A stretch of 18,589 nt of DNA, taken from NCBI GenBank assembly GCA_900321905.1, contig ONXZ01000004.1, forward strand, positions 1 to 18,589. The letters are read 5' to 3'. The position numbers were made by a program, and so were the translations under genes. This document shows, in pieces, positions 1 through 8,494 of the stretch (positions within the stretch are counted from its first letter, which is position 1; the number at the start of each line of letters is the position of its first letter). This stretch comes from an uncultured Eubacteriales bacterium. GTDB lineage: Bacteria > Bacillota > Clostridia > Oscillospirales > Acutalibacteraceae. Under the pieces are notes generated by a model, which did not search any database, had not been told where the DNA came from, and saw only the letters and a program-made list of their open reading frames with translations.

Positions 1-1659
1 GAAGTAAAAATAGCCGTTTTCGTCTGTATGATATGTTTTGCCGTGGAATGTAATTGTTACATTATCAAGCGGATAATCACCACTGTAACTGCCGTCAGGG
101 TTTGTAGCGAGCATACATCTGCCGCTTACTGTAACAGCGGGCGACGGCACAAAATCAGACTTGTAACTGTCGCCGCAGAGTATACAGGTGTGCAGCGTGT
201 AGCCGTCGTCATACGCCGTGTAAGGCACAACAGTTGACTTATATTCGTGGTTTACAAAAACGCTAAACTCGCTTGTGACGCTTCCAATTGCAAGCCTCTC
301 TGTGTTTTCGCCGCAGGTGAATGTCTGCTGCGACTGAGTGTCGGCAATTTTGATTTGCTTGTTATCAAAATATCCTGCTGCATAATAGATTTTGTCGCTG
401 TAACCGCCTGAAAAATGTATATCAAGCACAAAATCACCGAGAGCGCTGTCCACCACCGGAAAACACGCAGTCTCAGTTGAACGGTATCCGTCGGAAGCGT
501 TAAATGTCAGCGAACCGTCGATATCAAACGACTCGATAACATCAGGGTAAACCACAACTTTGGCGCTCCCCTGCTCGTGCATTGTGCTGACTTTGTAAGT
601 GTATGCTGTGCCGGCAGTGAGTTCTGCGGTCACGCAGAAGTTTCTGTCGCTGTCTGAGATATCGTCACTTTGCGAAGCAAGCGTATCACCGCTGTAAAGT
701 GTCGCTTTCAAATCAATTTCACCGCGCGAATAGAAGTTGTAAGTGCCTGTGAACGGCGAAACAAATGTAAAGGTGTACACCTTGTCAAGCGTGTTCTCAT
801 CGAACACAACATTATTTGTCACTCCGAGTTTAAGCGGATATGTTTCATCAGTAATTTCAAACTCGATACCGTTTGTCTGTGCATAAATGTGCGCAGGCGA
901 TGAGTTAAAAACCATCATTTTTGCTCCGCTGACTTTTCCGTTTCTTGCAAAGCCGAAAGCGTTTTTGCTGATTTTTGCACCAATTGGAAACATTACATCT
1001 GTTAGCAGCGGACAATCGTAAAACGCATATGTACTGATGCTCAAAGTTGCTGTTAAATCGCTGAATTCAAGGCTTTTCAGCGCGCTGCAACGGTCAAACG
1101 CGTATGAGCCGATAGTCTTAACGCTGTTAGGTATAACGACATCTTCAAGTAAAATGCAAAGCCTGAACGCATAGTTGCCGATTGAAGTTAGCGTGTCAGG
1201 CAGCGTTACGCTTTCAAGTTCTGTACAAGTGTCAAATGCGTACGCGCCGATGTTTGTAAGCCCAAACGGCAAGTCGGCATTTTGAATTGAAGATGAAGAA
1301 AAAGCGTACCTGCCGATAGACTTTAGCGACTTCGGAATTGTAAAGTCATTTGCCTTTACAGAACAGAAACAATATGTGCCTACAGAAGTTATGCCCTCAC
1401 CGATAACAACATGCTCAATACTGCCGTCTGAGCGCCAGTTGTACCACGGCTGATAGTCCTCCATATCCTTCATATCGGGTATTGCGCCGCTGCCGCTGAT
1501 AGTGAGCGTTTTGCTCGACAGGTCATATTCATAATATGTATCACTCGTGCCGATTTGCGTTTTTTCAATATCCTGGTATTGCACACCAAGAGCGCTAAAA
1601 GAAAAGAACGCGCTGAAAATCAAAACGAAAAAAAGCACAAAGCAAAACCGTTTTTTCAT
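1..1659 (-). CDS. Secreted BspA-like leucine-rich-repeat protein (C-terminus cut off by window edge)
   Basis: An open frame of 553 codons runs from an ATG at 1659 off the left edge. AAAGGATG (1667-1674) is the ribosome binding site. Residues 1-24 form a Sec signal peptide (MKKR, then a phenylalanine-rich hydrophobic core), so the protein is exported. Residues 41-80 match the usual lead-in of BspA-like proteins (TLTISGSGAIPD...PWYNW). Residues 81-240 hold about seven repeats of roughly 23 residues with the LRR_5 pattern, e.g. LPDTLTSIGNYAF and IPNSVKTIGSYAF. Residues 294-357 resemble a PPC-type beta domain (YTFTFVSPFTGTYNFYS). Residues 484-500 carry a CxxC segment (TCILCGDSY) common in secreted Ruminococcaceae proteins. 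Residues 510-553 begin a carboxypeptidase-regulatory-like beta domain. In such proteins a dockerin or anchor often follows, but it is not visible here. The ligand is unknown. It has its own promoter and lies behind a terminator, so it is not part of the ribosomal operon. Confidence 0.85.
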   Translation of the reverse strand, partial: MKKRFCFVLFFVLIFSAFFSFSALGVQYQDIEKTQIGTSDTYYEYDLSSKTLTISGSGAIPDMKDMEDYQPWYNWRSDGSIEHVVIGEGITSVGTYCFCSVKANDFTIPKSLKSIGRYAFSSSSIQNADLPFGLTNIGAYAFDTCTELESVTLPDTLTSIGNYAFRLCILLEDVVIPNSVKTIGSYAFDRCSALKSLEFSDLTATLSISTYAFYDCPLLTDVMFPIGAKISKNAFGFARNGKVSGAKMMVFNSSPAHIYAQTNGIEFEITDETYPLKLGVTNNVVFDENTLDKVYTFTFVSPFTGTYNFYSRGEIDLKATLYSGDTLASQSDDISDSDRNFCVTAELTAGTAYTYKVSTMHEQGSAKVVVYPDVIESFDIDGSLTFNASDGYRSTETACFPVVDSALGDFVLDIHFSGGYSDKIYYAAGYFDNKQIKIADTQSQQTFTCGENTERLAIGSVTSEFSVFVNHEYKSTVVPYTAYDDGYTLHTCILCGDSYKSDFVPSPAVTVSGRCMLATNPDGSYSGDYPLDNVTITFHGKTYHTDENGYFYF

Positions 1660-1692
1660 TTCATCACATCCTTTACTGATAGATTAAATTAT

Positions 1693-1721
1693 ATTATAAC
1701 ATATTTATATATTAATTACAA
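1693..1721 (-). promoter_or_regulatory. Sigma-A-type promoter of the LRR protein gene
   Basis: On the minus strand TTGTAA (1721-1716) and a perfect TATAAT (1698-1693) are separated by exactly 17 bp. Transcription would start near 1686, about 27 bases upstream of the ATG and just beyond the rplQ terminator. The placement between terminator and ribosome binding site makes this convincing, though it is a sequence match only. Confidence 0.75.
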
Positions 1722-1725
1722 ATTG

Positions 1726-1753
1726 CAAAAAGCACGGCATAAGCCGTGCTTTT
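1726..1753 (-). terminator. Intrinsic terminator after rplQ, end of the ribosomal operon
   Basis: A perfect 11-bp inverted repeat (AAAAGCACGGC / GCCGTGCTTTT, arms 1728-1738 and 1743-1753) with a 4-base loop is followed on the minus strand by a run of five T. It begins 8 bases after the rplQ stop codon. It marks the end of the S10-spc-alpha transcript. Confidence 0.92.
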
Positions 1754-1761
1754 AAATAGCA

Positions 1762-2103
1762 TTAAACAAGTTCAATAATGCACATCTCGGCTGCATCGCC
1801 GCGACGCGGACCTGTTTTGATTATACGAGTGTAACCACCGTTTCTGTCCTCATATTTGGGAGCGATTTCATCAAAAAGCTTTTTAACAGTGTCTTCCTTA
1901 GTAACATAAGCAAGCACCTGTCTTCTTGAATGAAGGGTATCGTTCTTACCGAGAGTAATCATTCTCTCTGCAAGCGCACGAACTTCCTTTGCTCTTGTAA
2001 CGGTTGTTTCAATCTTGCCGTTCTCTAAAAGATAAGTAACTAATCCTCTGAGCATAGCCTTTCTTTGGTCAGTAGGTCTGCCCAGTTTTCTGCTACCTGG
2101 CAT
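1762..2103 (-). CDS. rplQ: 50S ribosomal protein L17
   Basis: The 113-residue product is the short bacterial form of L17, a large-subunit protein near the exit tunnel. The N-terminus ([18 protein letters not shown]) and the ending ([14 protein letters not shown]) match the family from end to end. The ATG at 2103 is preceded by AAAGGAGGG. It is the last gene of the operon, 14 bases after rpoA, as in most Firmicutes. The spacer behind it is a plain terminator; I saw no sign of the L17 downstream RNA element known from some Bacilli. Confidence 0.97.
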   Translation of the reverse strand: MPGSRKLGRPTDQRKAMLRGLVTYLLENGKIETTVTRAKEVRALAERMITLGKNDTLHSRRQVLAYVTKEDTVKKLFDEIAPKYEDRNGGYTRIIKTGPRRGDAAEMCIIELV

Positions 2104-2117
2104 AGAAATTCCCTCCT

Positions 2118-3074
2118 TTAGTCCTCTTCCTTGCTGAGTTTGAAACCAAGGGAAGCAAGTTTGCCGACAACTTCGTCAAGCGACTTTCTGCCGAGGTTTC
2201 TAACTTTCATCATATCTTCTTCGGATTTTCCGATCAAGTCTTCAACAGTGTTAATACCTGCTCTCTTGAGGCAGTTGAACGAACGAACTGAAAGGTCGAG
2301 TTCTTCAATAGTCATCTCGAGCGCCTTTTCTTTAGCGTCGTCGTCCTTCTCAACCATAATTTCGGCGTTGCCCATTTCCTCTGAAAGGTCAACAAAGAGG
2401 TTGAGATGCTCGTTGAGAATCTTTGCAGCGAGTGACGCTGCTTCGTCTGCAGGGATTGTACCGTCTGTTTCTACATCGAGAATAAGTTTATCCAGATCGG
2501 TCTGCTGTCCTACACGGGTATTTTCAACAGTGTAGTTAACCTTAAGAACAGGAGTATAGATGGAGTCAATAGCGATTGTGCCGATTGGCAGTTCCATAAT
2601 CTGCTTGTTCCTGTCGCAAGGTACATAACCTCTGCCGTTGTCAGCAGTAAGTTCCATTACAACATTTGCGCCCTCATCGAGGTATGCAATGTGAAGGTCA
2701 GGGTTGAGGATTTCAACATCTGCGTCGTGCTTAATGTCGCCCGCAGTGATTTCGCCCTCGCCCTTTGCTTCGATATAAAGGGTTTTGGCTTCCTCATCAT
2801 GGATTTTGAGGATAACGTTTTTGAGGTTAAGAACAATCTCTGTAACGTCCTCTTTAACGTGAGGAATGGTTGAAAATTCGTGTAAAACACCGTCAATCTT
2901 CACGGAAGTGATAGCGTAACCCGGAAGTGATGAGAGGAGTACCCTTCTCATAGAGTTGCCGAGAGTTGTGCCGAAGCCTCTCTCAAGAGGTTCAACAACA
3001 AACTTACCTACGCTTCTGCTTCCCTGAGTAGATAAATCTACTATTTCGATATTAGGCTTATCAATTTCTATCAT
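2118..3074 (-). CDS. rpoA: DNA-directed RNA polymerase alpha subunit
   Basis: The 318-residue alpha subunit forms the dimer on which RNA polymerase assembles. The N-terminal domain (residues 1 to about 230) has the dimer-forming [20 protein letters not shown] motif. After an acidic linker ([10 protein letters not shown]), the C-terminal domain (about 257-318) has [13 protein letters not shown], whose arginine corresponds to the DNA-contacting Arg265 of E. coli, and a helix-hairpin-helix ([14 protein letters not shown]). The binding site is TAGGAGG upstream of the ATG at 3074. It sits between rpsD and rplQ. Nothing is missing. Confidence 0.98.
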   Translation of the reverse strand: MIEIDKPNIEIVDLSTQGSRSVGKFVVEPLERGFGTTLGNSMRRVLLSSLPGYAITSVKIDGVLHEFSTIPHVKEDVTEIVLNLKNVILKIHDEEAKTLYIEAKGEGEITAGDIKHDADVEILNPDLHIAYLDEGANVVMELTADNGRGYVPCDRNKQIMELPIGTIAIDSIYTPVLKVNYTVENTRVGQQTDLDKLILDVETDGTIPADEAASLAAKILNEHLNLFVDLSEEMGNAEIMVEKDDDAKEKALEMTIEELDLSVRSFNCLKRAGINTVEDLIGKSEEDMMKVRNLGRKSLDEVVGKLASLGFKLSKEED

Positions 3075-3130
3075 GTAAAAGCCTCCTAAAAATTTGTTTT
3101 GTTATACTGTCAATTAATGCCTTGGGGCTA

Positions 3131-3730
3131 TTATTTGGAGTAGAACTCAACGATAAGGTTGTACTGCAATTCAAAATCAAGGTCTTCGCTTGTAGGAAGT
3201 GCAAGTACTTTACCTGAAAGTTCCTCCTGATTAAACTCAACCCACTTAGGGATAAGTTGTGAAGGACCCTCCTCCTTAACTGCCTTAAATACGTCGATAT
3301 CCTTGCTCTTTTCACGAACAGAAATTACGTCGCCAACCTTAACTCTGTATGAAGGGATGTTAACCTTCTTACCGTTAACAAGGAAGTGTGCGTGGGAAAC
3401 AAACTGGCGAGCCTGTTTTCTTGTCTTGCACAAACCAAGACGGTATACTACGTTGTCAAGACGAGTCTCAAGAAGCATAACCATATTCTCGCCTGTTACG
3501 CCCGGAAGTCTCTCGGCTTCGTCGTAAACGCGGCGTGACTGCTTCTCAAGAATACCGTAGATGAACTTCATCTTCTGTTTCTCGTTTAACTGAAGGCTAT
3601 ATTCTGAAGCCTTTCTTCTGCGGTTGTTTTGTGAATTTCTCCAAGTTTCCTTTTTTGAATAACCTAAAACAGAAGGAGAAATATCATATTTCTTACATCT
3701 TCTTGCAACCGGCTGTCTGTTAATTGCCAT
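3131..3730 (-). CDS. rpsD: 30S ribosomal protein S4, zinc-free form
   Basis: S4 binds 16S rRNA early in small-subunit assembly and helps form the mRNA entry channel. The S4 RNA-binding domain is at about residues 89-150 (TRLDNVVYRLGLCKTRKQAR, VNGKKVNIPSYRVKVGDVIS), and the ending IVEFYSK is typical. At 199 residues it is near normal length. The N-terminal 40 residues contain only one cysteine (RRCKKYD), so the four-cysteine zinc knuckle of standard S4 is absent; this is the C-minus form known from Clostridia. It lies between rpsK and rpoA, unlike Bacillus, where rpsD is elsewhere. Start ATG at 3730. Confidence 0.96.
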   Translation of the reverse strand: MAINRQPVARRCKKYDISPSVLGYSKKETWRNSQNNRRRKASEYSLQLNEKQKMKFIYGILEKQSRRVYDEAERLPGVTGENMVMLLETRLDNVVYRLGLCKTRKQARQFVSHAHFLVNGKKVNIPSYRVKVGDVISVREKSKDIDVFKAVKEEGPSQLIPKWVEFNQEELSGKVLALPTSEDLDFELQYNLIVEFYSK

Positions 3731-3752
3731 AATACTTTCCTCCTATAATAAA

Positions 3753-4148
3753 TTATACACGGCGTCTCTTTGGCGGACGACAACCGTTATGTGGGATAGG
3801 AGTAACATCCTTGATGAGTGTTACATCAAGACCTGCTGTCTGCAGCGCTCTGATAGCCGCTTCACGACCTGCGCCCGGACCCTTTACGTAAACCTCAACA
3901 GTTTTCATACCGTGGTCTGTTGCAATCTTTGCAGCAGTTTCTGCTGCTGTCTGTGCAGCGTAAGGAGTAGACTTCTTTGAACCGCGGAAGCCCATCTCGC
4001 CTGCTGACGCCCAAGATACAGCGTTACCCTGTGTGTCGGTAATTGTTACGATAGTATTGTTGAAGGTTGACTGAATATGAGCAGTACCGCGCTCAATATT
4101 CTTCTTCTCTCTTCTTTTACGAGAAGAAGTTTGCTTTTTTGCTGCCAT
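3753..4148 (-). CDS. rpsK: 30S ribosomal protein S11
   Basis: S11 (131 residues) is part of the small-subunit platform next to the mRNA exit and E site. The basic N-terminus ([18 protein letters not shown]), the core [16 protein letters not shown] and the highly conserved tail [15 protein letters not shown] are all present. The Asn-Gly in that tail is the site of isoaspartate formation in E. coli S11. The ATG at 4148 has AGGAGG upstream. It follows rpsM by 17 bases. Confidence 0.98.
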   Translation of the reverse strand: MAAKKQTSSRKRREKKNIERGTAHIQSTFNNTIVTITDTQGNAVSWASAGEMGFRGSKKSTPYAAQTAAETAAKIATDHGMKTVEVYVKGPGAGREAAIRALQTAGLDVTLIKDVTPIPHNGCRPPKRRRV

Positions 4149-4165
4149 AAATGTATCCTCCTACC

Positions 4166-4534
4166 TTACTTCTTCTTATTTGCTACGGTTCTCTTTGGAC
4201 CCTTGCGGGTTCTCGCGTTATTCTTTGAGGTCTGACCTCTTACAGGCAGGCCCTTTCTGTGACGAATGCCGCGATAGCAACCGATCTCTATAAGTCTTTT
4301 GATGTCAAATGCTGTGTTACGGCGAAGGTCACCTTCAACAGTGAGGTTGTGGGTGATGTAATCGCTGAGTTTCTTAACATCTTCTTCTGATAAATCTCTG
4401 CAACGGGTGTCAGGATCAACACCGGTTTCATTGATAACCTTTGTAGCAGTTGTGCGGCCGATACCGTAAATGTAGGTAAGACCGATTTCAACTCTTTTAT
4501 CATTAGGTAAGTCAACACCTGAAATACGTGCCAT
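4166..4534 (-). CDS. rpsM: 30S ribosomal protein S13
   Basis: S13 (122 residues) sits in the head of the small subunit and contacts the large subunit and P-site tRNA. It begins [20 protein letters not shown], contains the helix-hairpin-helix stretch [14 protein letters not shown], and ends in the basic tRNA-contacting tail ([17 protein letters not shown]). The start is ATG at 4534. It is the first long gene of the alpha segment, after rpmJ. Confidence 0.98.
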   Translation of the reverse strand: MARISGVDLPNDKRVEIGLTYIYGIGRTTATKVINETGVDPDTRCRDLSEEDVKKLSDYITHNLTVEGDLRRNTAFDIKRLIEIGCYRGIRHRKGLPVRGQTSKNNARTRKGPKRTVANKKK

Positions 4535-4565
4535 TCTACTTTTACCTCCGTTAAATTGTCAGTTT

Positions 4566-4679
4566 TTAGCCCTGACGCTGTTTGTGCTTCGGATTTTCAC
4601 AGATAACCATTACTTTTCCGTTGCGCTTAATTACTTTGCATTTTTCGCAAATTTTCTTTACAGAAGGTCTGACTTTCAT
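4566..4679 (-). CDS. rpmJ: 50S ribosomal protein L36, zinc-binding form
   Basis: This 37-residue gene begins [20 protein letters not shown]. The zinc site Cys-x2-Cys...Cys...His is visible as CEKC, VIC and PKHKQRQG, which makes it the classical zinc L36. The ATG at 4679 has an AGGAGG upstream and the stop is at 4566. It sits between infA and rpsM, the standard position. The four zinc ligands are intact, so this is the zinc-replete form. Confidence 0.96.
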   Translation of the reverse strand: MKVRPSVKKICEKCKVIKRNGKVMVICENPKHKQRQG

Positions 4680-4699
4680 AATTTAGTCCTCCTTTAAAT

Positions 4700-4918
4700 T
4701 TACTTGGAACGCCAAATGATTCGACCTTTGGTCAGGTCATATGGCGACATTTCCATTGTTACCTTATCACCCGGCAAAATGCGGATATTGTTCATACGCA
4801 ACTTGCCGCTGATGTGAGCTGTAATAGTGTGACCGTTTTGCAGTTCTACCTTAAACGTTGTGTTTGGCAGTACCTCAGCCACAGTACCTTCAACTTCAAT
4901 CATATCTGACTTAGACAT
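4700..4918 (-). CDS. infA: Translation initiation factor IF-1
   Basis: IF-1 (72 residues) binds the A site of the 30S subunit during initiation. The whole protein is one OB fold: [40 protein letters not shown] and [12 protein letters not shown] all match the family. The ATG at 4918 is preceded by AAGAGGT, weaker than its neighbours' sites. A 168-base spacer separates it from map upstream, so it may have some independent expression, although I could not find a convincing promoter. Confidence 0.98.
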   Translation of the reverse strand: MSKSDMIEVEGTVAEVLPNTTFKVELQNGHTITAHISGKLRMNNIRILPGDKVTMEMSPYDLTKGRIIWRSK

Positions 4919-5086
4919 CTTATACCTCTTTTATTTATGAGTGATTGTCATTCTATTAACTGGAATCACATTAAGGCTTGGTAAAACCAACCGAATGCAA
5001 TTGCAATTGCGAGCCAAGCGATACAAATCTATACCGTGGTTTATAACGGCTGATTTGCACTATCTCTGCGTTAAAAATGCTCGCTG
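4919..5086 (-). other. map-infA spacer with small inverted repeats, no gene seen
   Basis: This 168-base gap is unusually long for the operon. It contains a 14-base perfect palindrome (GCAATTGCAATTGC, 4997-5010) nested inside a 6-bp inverted repeat (GCTTGG 4976-4981 / CCAAGC 5014-5019). In many Clostridia a KOW-domain ribosomal L14e-like gene lies here; no frame in this gap encodes such a protein. The stretch could be the remnant of that gene, an inserted repeat, or a processing site. None of these is established. Confidence 0.5.
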
Positions 5087-5836
5087 CTACGCTCTCGTCA
5101 GGATTACAGGACCGTTATCTGTGATAGCAACAGTGTTTTCAAAATGAGCACTTGCCTTGCCGTCAGCAGTTTTGACAGTCCAGCCGTCAGAGAGTTGCTT
5201 AACCTTATAGGTTCCCAGATTAATCATCGGTTCAATTGCCAATGTCATTCCGGGTAATAGTCGGATACCGCGTCCTGCGTGTCCGAAGTTCGGTACGCTC
5301 GGTTCTTCGTGAAGTTTTGTACCCACGCCGTGACCTACGAAATCGCGCACTACTGAAAAGCCGCGTTCTTCACAATAGGTCTGCACTGCGTTACCGATGT
5401 CGCCGATTCTGCCGCCAGGAACAGCCGCCTCAATACCCTTGTAAAGGGATTCGCGCGTTGTTTCCACCAGCCGCTTTACCTCAGGAGAGCAAGTCCCGCA
5501 GATAAATGTTGCAGCATTATCGCCGTTGTAACCGTTTTTCACAGCGCCGAGGTCAATGCTGACTATATCACCTTCTTTGATGATACGCTTTTTGCTCGGT
5601 ATACCGTGGATAACTTCATCATTTATGGATATACATGCGGTAGCAGGAAATCCGCCGTAGCCGAGAAAATTCGGCTCTGCGCCCTGTTTTTTGATAAAAT
5701 CATAAGCAATCTTATCAATTTCCCAGGTGGAAACACCGGGCTTTACAGCCTCACCTGCCACCTCAAGAGCCTGAGCAGAGATAACGCACGCTTCTTTCAT
5801 AAGTTCAAGTTCGCGGCTGCTCTTTAGCACTATCAT
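5087..5836 (-). CDS. map: Type I methionine aminopeptidase
   Basis: This enzyme removes the initiator methionine from new proteins in the cytosol. With the ATG at 5836 it has 249 residues, typical for the bacterial type Ia form without an N-terminal extension. The metal ligands are all visible: Asp95 (SIDLG), Asp106 (YNGDNA), His169 (VGHGVG), Glu202 (AIEPM) and Glu233 (FENTVAI), with substrate-binding His77 (VIHGIP). The start at 5836 is preferred over an in-frame TTG at 5857, because GGAGGAT (5847-5841) lies just upstream of the ATG and the TTG would overlap adk. The adk stop is one base away (TAACATG), so translation is probably coupled. Confidence 0.97.
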   Translation of the reverse strand: MIVLKSSRELELMKEACVISAQALEVAGEAVKPGVSTWEIDKIAYDFIKKQGAEPNFLGYGGFPATACISINDEVIHGIPSKKRIIKEGDIVSIDLGAVKNGYNGDNAATFICGTCSPEVKRLVETTRESLYKGIEAAVPGGRIGDIGNAVQTYCEERGFSVVRDFVGHGVGTKLHEEPSVPNFGHAGRGIRLLPGMTLAIEPMINLGTYKVKQLSDGWTVKTADGKASAHFENTVAITDNGPVILTRA

Positions 5837-5837
5837 G

Positions 5838-6470
5838 TTAATCCTCCAATGCGGCAAAGACGAGTTTTGTAGTATCCTCTACATCTTCCTGTCCATCAAC
5901 AACAGTGAGTTTGCCAAGGTTTGAATAGAAATCCTTGAGCGGCTCTGTCATCTCATGGTATTCCACAAGACGAGCCTTAACTGTTTCAGGAGCGTCGTCC
6001 TTACGCTGTACAAGTTCACCGCCGCACGCGTCGCAAACGCCCTCAACTTTAGGGAATTTGTAAATCATATGGTAAGAGTTACCACACTTTGCACAAACTC
6101 TGCGGCCTGATAATCTTGCAGTAATTGTTTCGTCAGGTACTTCAATATCAACAACCTTGTCGATATTGATACCCATATCCTCAAGCGCCTGAGCCTGAGG
6201 AATTGTTCTTGGGAAGCCGTCAAGAATGAAGCCATCCTTGCAGTCATCTTCCGCAAGTCTATCCTTGATAATTCCGATAACAACTTCGTCAGGTACAAGT
6301 TGGCCCGCGTCTATAAAAGACTTTGCCTTGAGCCCCATCTCCGTGCCCTCTTTAAGAGCGGCACGAATGATGTTACCCGTTGAAATTGCAGGAATATTAA
6401 ACTTATCACAAATTTTTTCCGCCTGAGTACCTTTGCCGGCACCCGGAGCGCCTAAAAGAATAAGATTCAT
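5838..6470 (-). CDS. adk: Adenylate kinase with zinc-binding lid
   Basis: Adenylate kinase interconverts ATP + AMP and 2 ADP in the cytosol. The 210-residue long form has the P-loop GAPGAGKGT (7-15), the AMP-binding segment ISTGNIIRAA (29-38) and the FILDGFPRT motif (81-89). Its lid holds four cysteines, Cys126/129 and Cys146/149 (CAKCG, CDACG), as in other zinc-lid Gram-positive enzymes. The usual TGDMLR is TGNIIR here, a variant I associate with Clostridia. It lies between secY and map, the standard position. Confidence 0.97.
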   Translation of the reverse strand: MNLILLGAPGAGKGTQAEKICDKFNIPAISTGNIIRAALKEGTEMGLKAKSFIDAGQLVPDEVVIGIIKDRLAEDDCKDGFILDGFPRTIPQAQALEDMGINIDKVVDIEVPDETITARLSGRRVCAKCGNSYHMIYKFPKVEGVCDACGGELVQRKDDAPETVKARLVEYHEMTEPLKDFYSNLGKLTVVDGQEDVEDTTKLVFAALED

Positions 6471-6497
6471 AATTCTGCCTTTCGATTATTAAACGAA

Positions 6498-7844
6498 TTA
6501 GTCAAGGAATCCCTTGTAGTGACGCATCATCATCTGAGATTCGAGTTGTCTTACAGTTTCAAGTGCAACACCTACCAAGATGATAAGTGATGTACCGCCA
6601 AGGCTGATTGACATACCGCCGTCGTCGCCGCCCTCTGTGAGCGGTGGGATAGCAGCCTCGCAGATGAGTGAGTAAACTATCGGGAAGAGTGCTACTACAG
6701 AAATCATCAGCGCACCGATAAGAGTCAGTCTGGAGAGAATCTTAAAGATATAGTCTGATGTTGGTCTGCCCGGACGGATACCCGGGATAGCACCGTTGTT
6801 TTTACGAAGATTGTTTGCCATTTCGATTGGGTTGTACTGGATTGTACTGTAGAAATAAGCAAAGAATATGATGAGAACAAAGTACATCAGTGCGTACCAC
6901 CAGGAATCGCCCTGGAAGGCATTGAAGAATTTTTCCCATCCTGTGCCCTTGTACTTGTCTGATGAAATGAACATCTGAACAGTACCCGGCAGTGAGAGAA
7001 TTGATGAAGCAAAGATGATTGGAAGTACGCCGCTCATATTGATTTTGATAGGCATATGAGTGTTCTGACCGCCGTACATCTTTCTGCCAACAACTCGCTT
7101 GGAGTACTGAATCGGCAATCTTCTCTCTGCGTTATCAAGCAGTACGATATAAGCAATCATAAGCAGGAAGATTACAATAACTACAGGAACGAGTACCTTG
7201 TAGACTGTTCTGCCTGTTCTGAGATACTGGAACAACTGGCTGATGATGGTCGGGAAACGTGAAACGATACCAGCGAAAAGGATAATTGAAATACCGTTGC
7301 CGATACCGTCAATAGTAATCTGCTCGCCGAGCCACATAATAACCGCTGTACCTGCAGTGAGAACTGCAATAATTACTACTGCCTGGAACACCTGCTCGAA
7401 GGTTGTGTATGTGCCCTCTGCAGGAGTCATAAGATAGTTGTTTGCACGAAGGAAGAAGAAGTATGCAAGGGACTGTGCAAGACCGAGTGCAACTGTAACA
7501 AATCTTGTGATTGTGTTAATCTTCTTTCTGCCTTCTTCGCCCTCTTTCTGCAGTTTTTCCAGTGAAGGAATTGCTACAGCGAGGAGTTGCATAATGATTG
7601 ATGCGTTGATGTAAGGTGTGATTGACATAGCGAAAATTGTACCGTATGTGAATGCACTACCTGTCATCAGGCTAAGATAAGTTAAAATTGAGTTACCTTT
7701 ACCAACGTCGATTTCATCAACGATGTCGAGAAACGGTACAGGAATAACCGAGCCGATTCTGAAAACAAGAATGATAAAGGCTGTGAAGATAAGTTTTTTG
7801 CGGATTTCGGGGATTTTGAATGCGTTAATGATAGTTTTAATCAT
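6498..7844 (-). CDS. secY: Protein translocase channel subunit SecY
   Basis: SecY forms the membrane channel through which SecA- and ribosome-driven export occurs. The 448-residue protein starts with the family's basic segment (IPEIRKKLIFTAFIILVFRI) and has about ten hydrophobic segments. The plug region (SIITY/SLMTGSAF) and the cytoplasmic loop (RRLPIQYSKRVVGRKMYGGQ) that contacts ribosome and SecA are recognisable. The C-terminus (ALETVRQLESQMMMRHYKGF) is also typical. The ATG directly abuts the rplO stop (TAAATG), and its GGAGGTG binding site lies within rplO, implying coupling. Confidence 0.98.
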   Translation of the reverse strand: MIKTIINAFKIPEIRKKLIFTAFIILVFRIGSVIPVPFLDIVDEIDVGKGNSILTYLSLMTGSAFTYGTIFAMSITPYINASIIMQLLAVAIPSLEKLQKEGEEGRKKINTITRFVTVALGLAQSLAYFFFLRANNYLMTPAEGTYTTFEQVFQAVVIIAVLTAGTAVIMWLGEQITIDGIGNGISIILFAGIVSRFPTIISQLFQYLRTGRTVYKVLVPVVIVIFLLMIAYIVLLDNAERRLPIQYSKRVVGRKMYGGQNTHMPIKINMSGVLPIIFASSILSLPGTVQMFISSDKYKGTGWEKFFNAFQGDSWWYALMYFVLIIFFAYFYSTIQYNPIEMANNLRKNNGAIPGIRPGRPTSDYIFKILSRLTLIGALMISVVALFPIVYSLICEAAIPPLTEGGDDGGMSISLGGTSLIILVGVALETVRQLESQMMMRHYKGFLD

Positions 7845-8288
7845 TTACTGCACCTCCACCGTACCACCGGCAGCCTCAATTTTTGATTTTGCTGCTTCAC
7901 TTACCTTTGCAACTTTTACTGTGAGTTTCTTTGTGATTTCGCCTCTGCCGAGAACCTTTACGCCGTCAAGTTCCTTTTTAATAAGGCCGCAGTCGATAAG
8001 GCTCTGTGCGTCAACAGTTGCGCCGTCCTCGAATCTGTCCTCAAGGTCGCAAACGTTCACAATAGCATACTCTGTTGCGAAAATGTTGTTAAATCCTCTT
8101 TTGGGAAGTCGTCTTTGAAGTGGCATCTGACCGCCTTCAAAGCCCGGTCGTCTGCTGTAACCGGAACGAGCTTTCTGTCCCTTGTGACCCTTGCCTGCAG
8201 TCTTACCCTGGCCAGAAGCAGGACCTCTGCCGATTCTCTTGACTGCTTTCTTTGAGCCTTCAGCGGGAGCAAGTTCATGTAATTTCAT
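7845..8288 (-). CDS. rplO: 50S ribosomal protein L15
   Basis: L15 (147 residues) is a late-assembly large-subunit protein. The N-terminal half is the expected Gly/Arg/Lys-rich tail that threads into rRNA ([38 protein letters not shown]). The C-terminal globular part ends [13 protein letters not shown]. Start ATG at 8288 with GGGAGGTAC upstream. It is followed without a gap by secY. Confidence 0.97.
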   Translation of the reverse strand: MKLHELAPAEGSKKAVKRIGRGPASGQGKTAGKGHKGQKARSGYSRRPGFEGGQMPLQRRLPKRGFNNIFATEYAIVNVCDLEDRFEDGATVDAQSLIDCGLIKKELDGVKVLGRGEITKKLTVKVAKVSEAAKSKIEAAGGTVEVQ

Positions 8289-8301
8289 ATTAGTACCTCC
8301 C

Positions 8302-8481
8302 TTATTCTTCTACGATTGTAACAAGGTGACAAATCTTTTTGATTTTACCCTGTGTCTGTGCGTTGTCAGGCTGTACTGATACATTACCGATTTTCTTAAG
8401 ACCAAGTGAGTGGGCTGTAGCAATCTGGTCTTTCTTACAGCCGATTAAGCTCTTGGTGAGCTTTACTTTAATATCTGCCAT
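8302..8481 (-). CDS. rpmD: 50S ribosomal protein L30
   Basis: This short gene encodes 59 residues beginning [20 protein letters not shown], followed by [20 protein letters not shown]. The pattern K-x-L-x-K-S-x-I-G and LGLKKI fits bacterial L30. The ATG at 8481 has AAGGAGGGG upstream and the TAA is at 8302-8304. It lies between rpsE and rplO, its standard position. Confidence 0.96.
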   Translation of the reverse strand: MADIKVKLTKSLIGCKKDQIATAHSLGLKKIGNVSVQPDNAQTQGKIKKICHLVTIVEE

Positions 8482-8494
8482 AATTAGCCCCTCC

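Noticed and set aside
2131..2535. 134-codon frame on the plus strand opposite rpoA
   Set aside because: It is antisense to a certain gene, Ser/Thr/Leu-rich as expected for a shadow frame, and has no ribosome binding site.
3108..3113. TTGACA between rpsD and rpoA, as an rpoA promoter
   Set aside because: The -10 position reads TTTAGG and would overlap the rpoA ribosome binding site.
5837..5857. N-terminal extension of map to a TTG start
   Set aside because: It overlaps adk and ignores the GGAGGAT site that fits the ATG at 5836.
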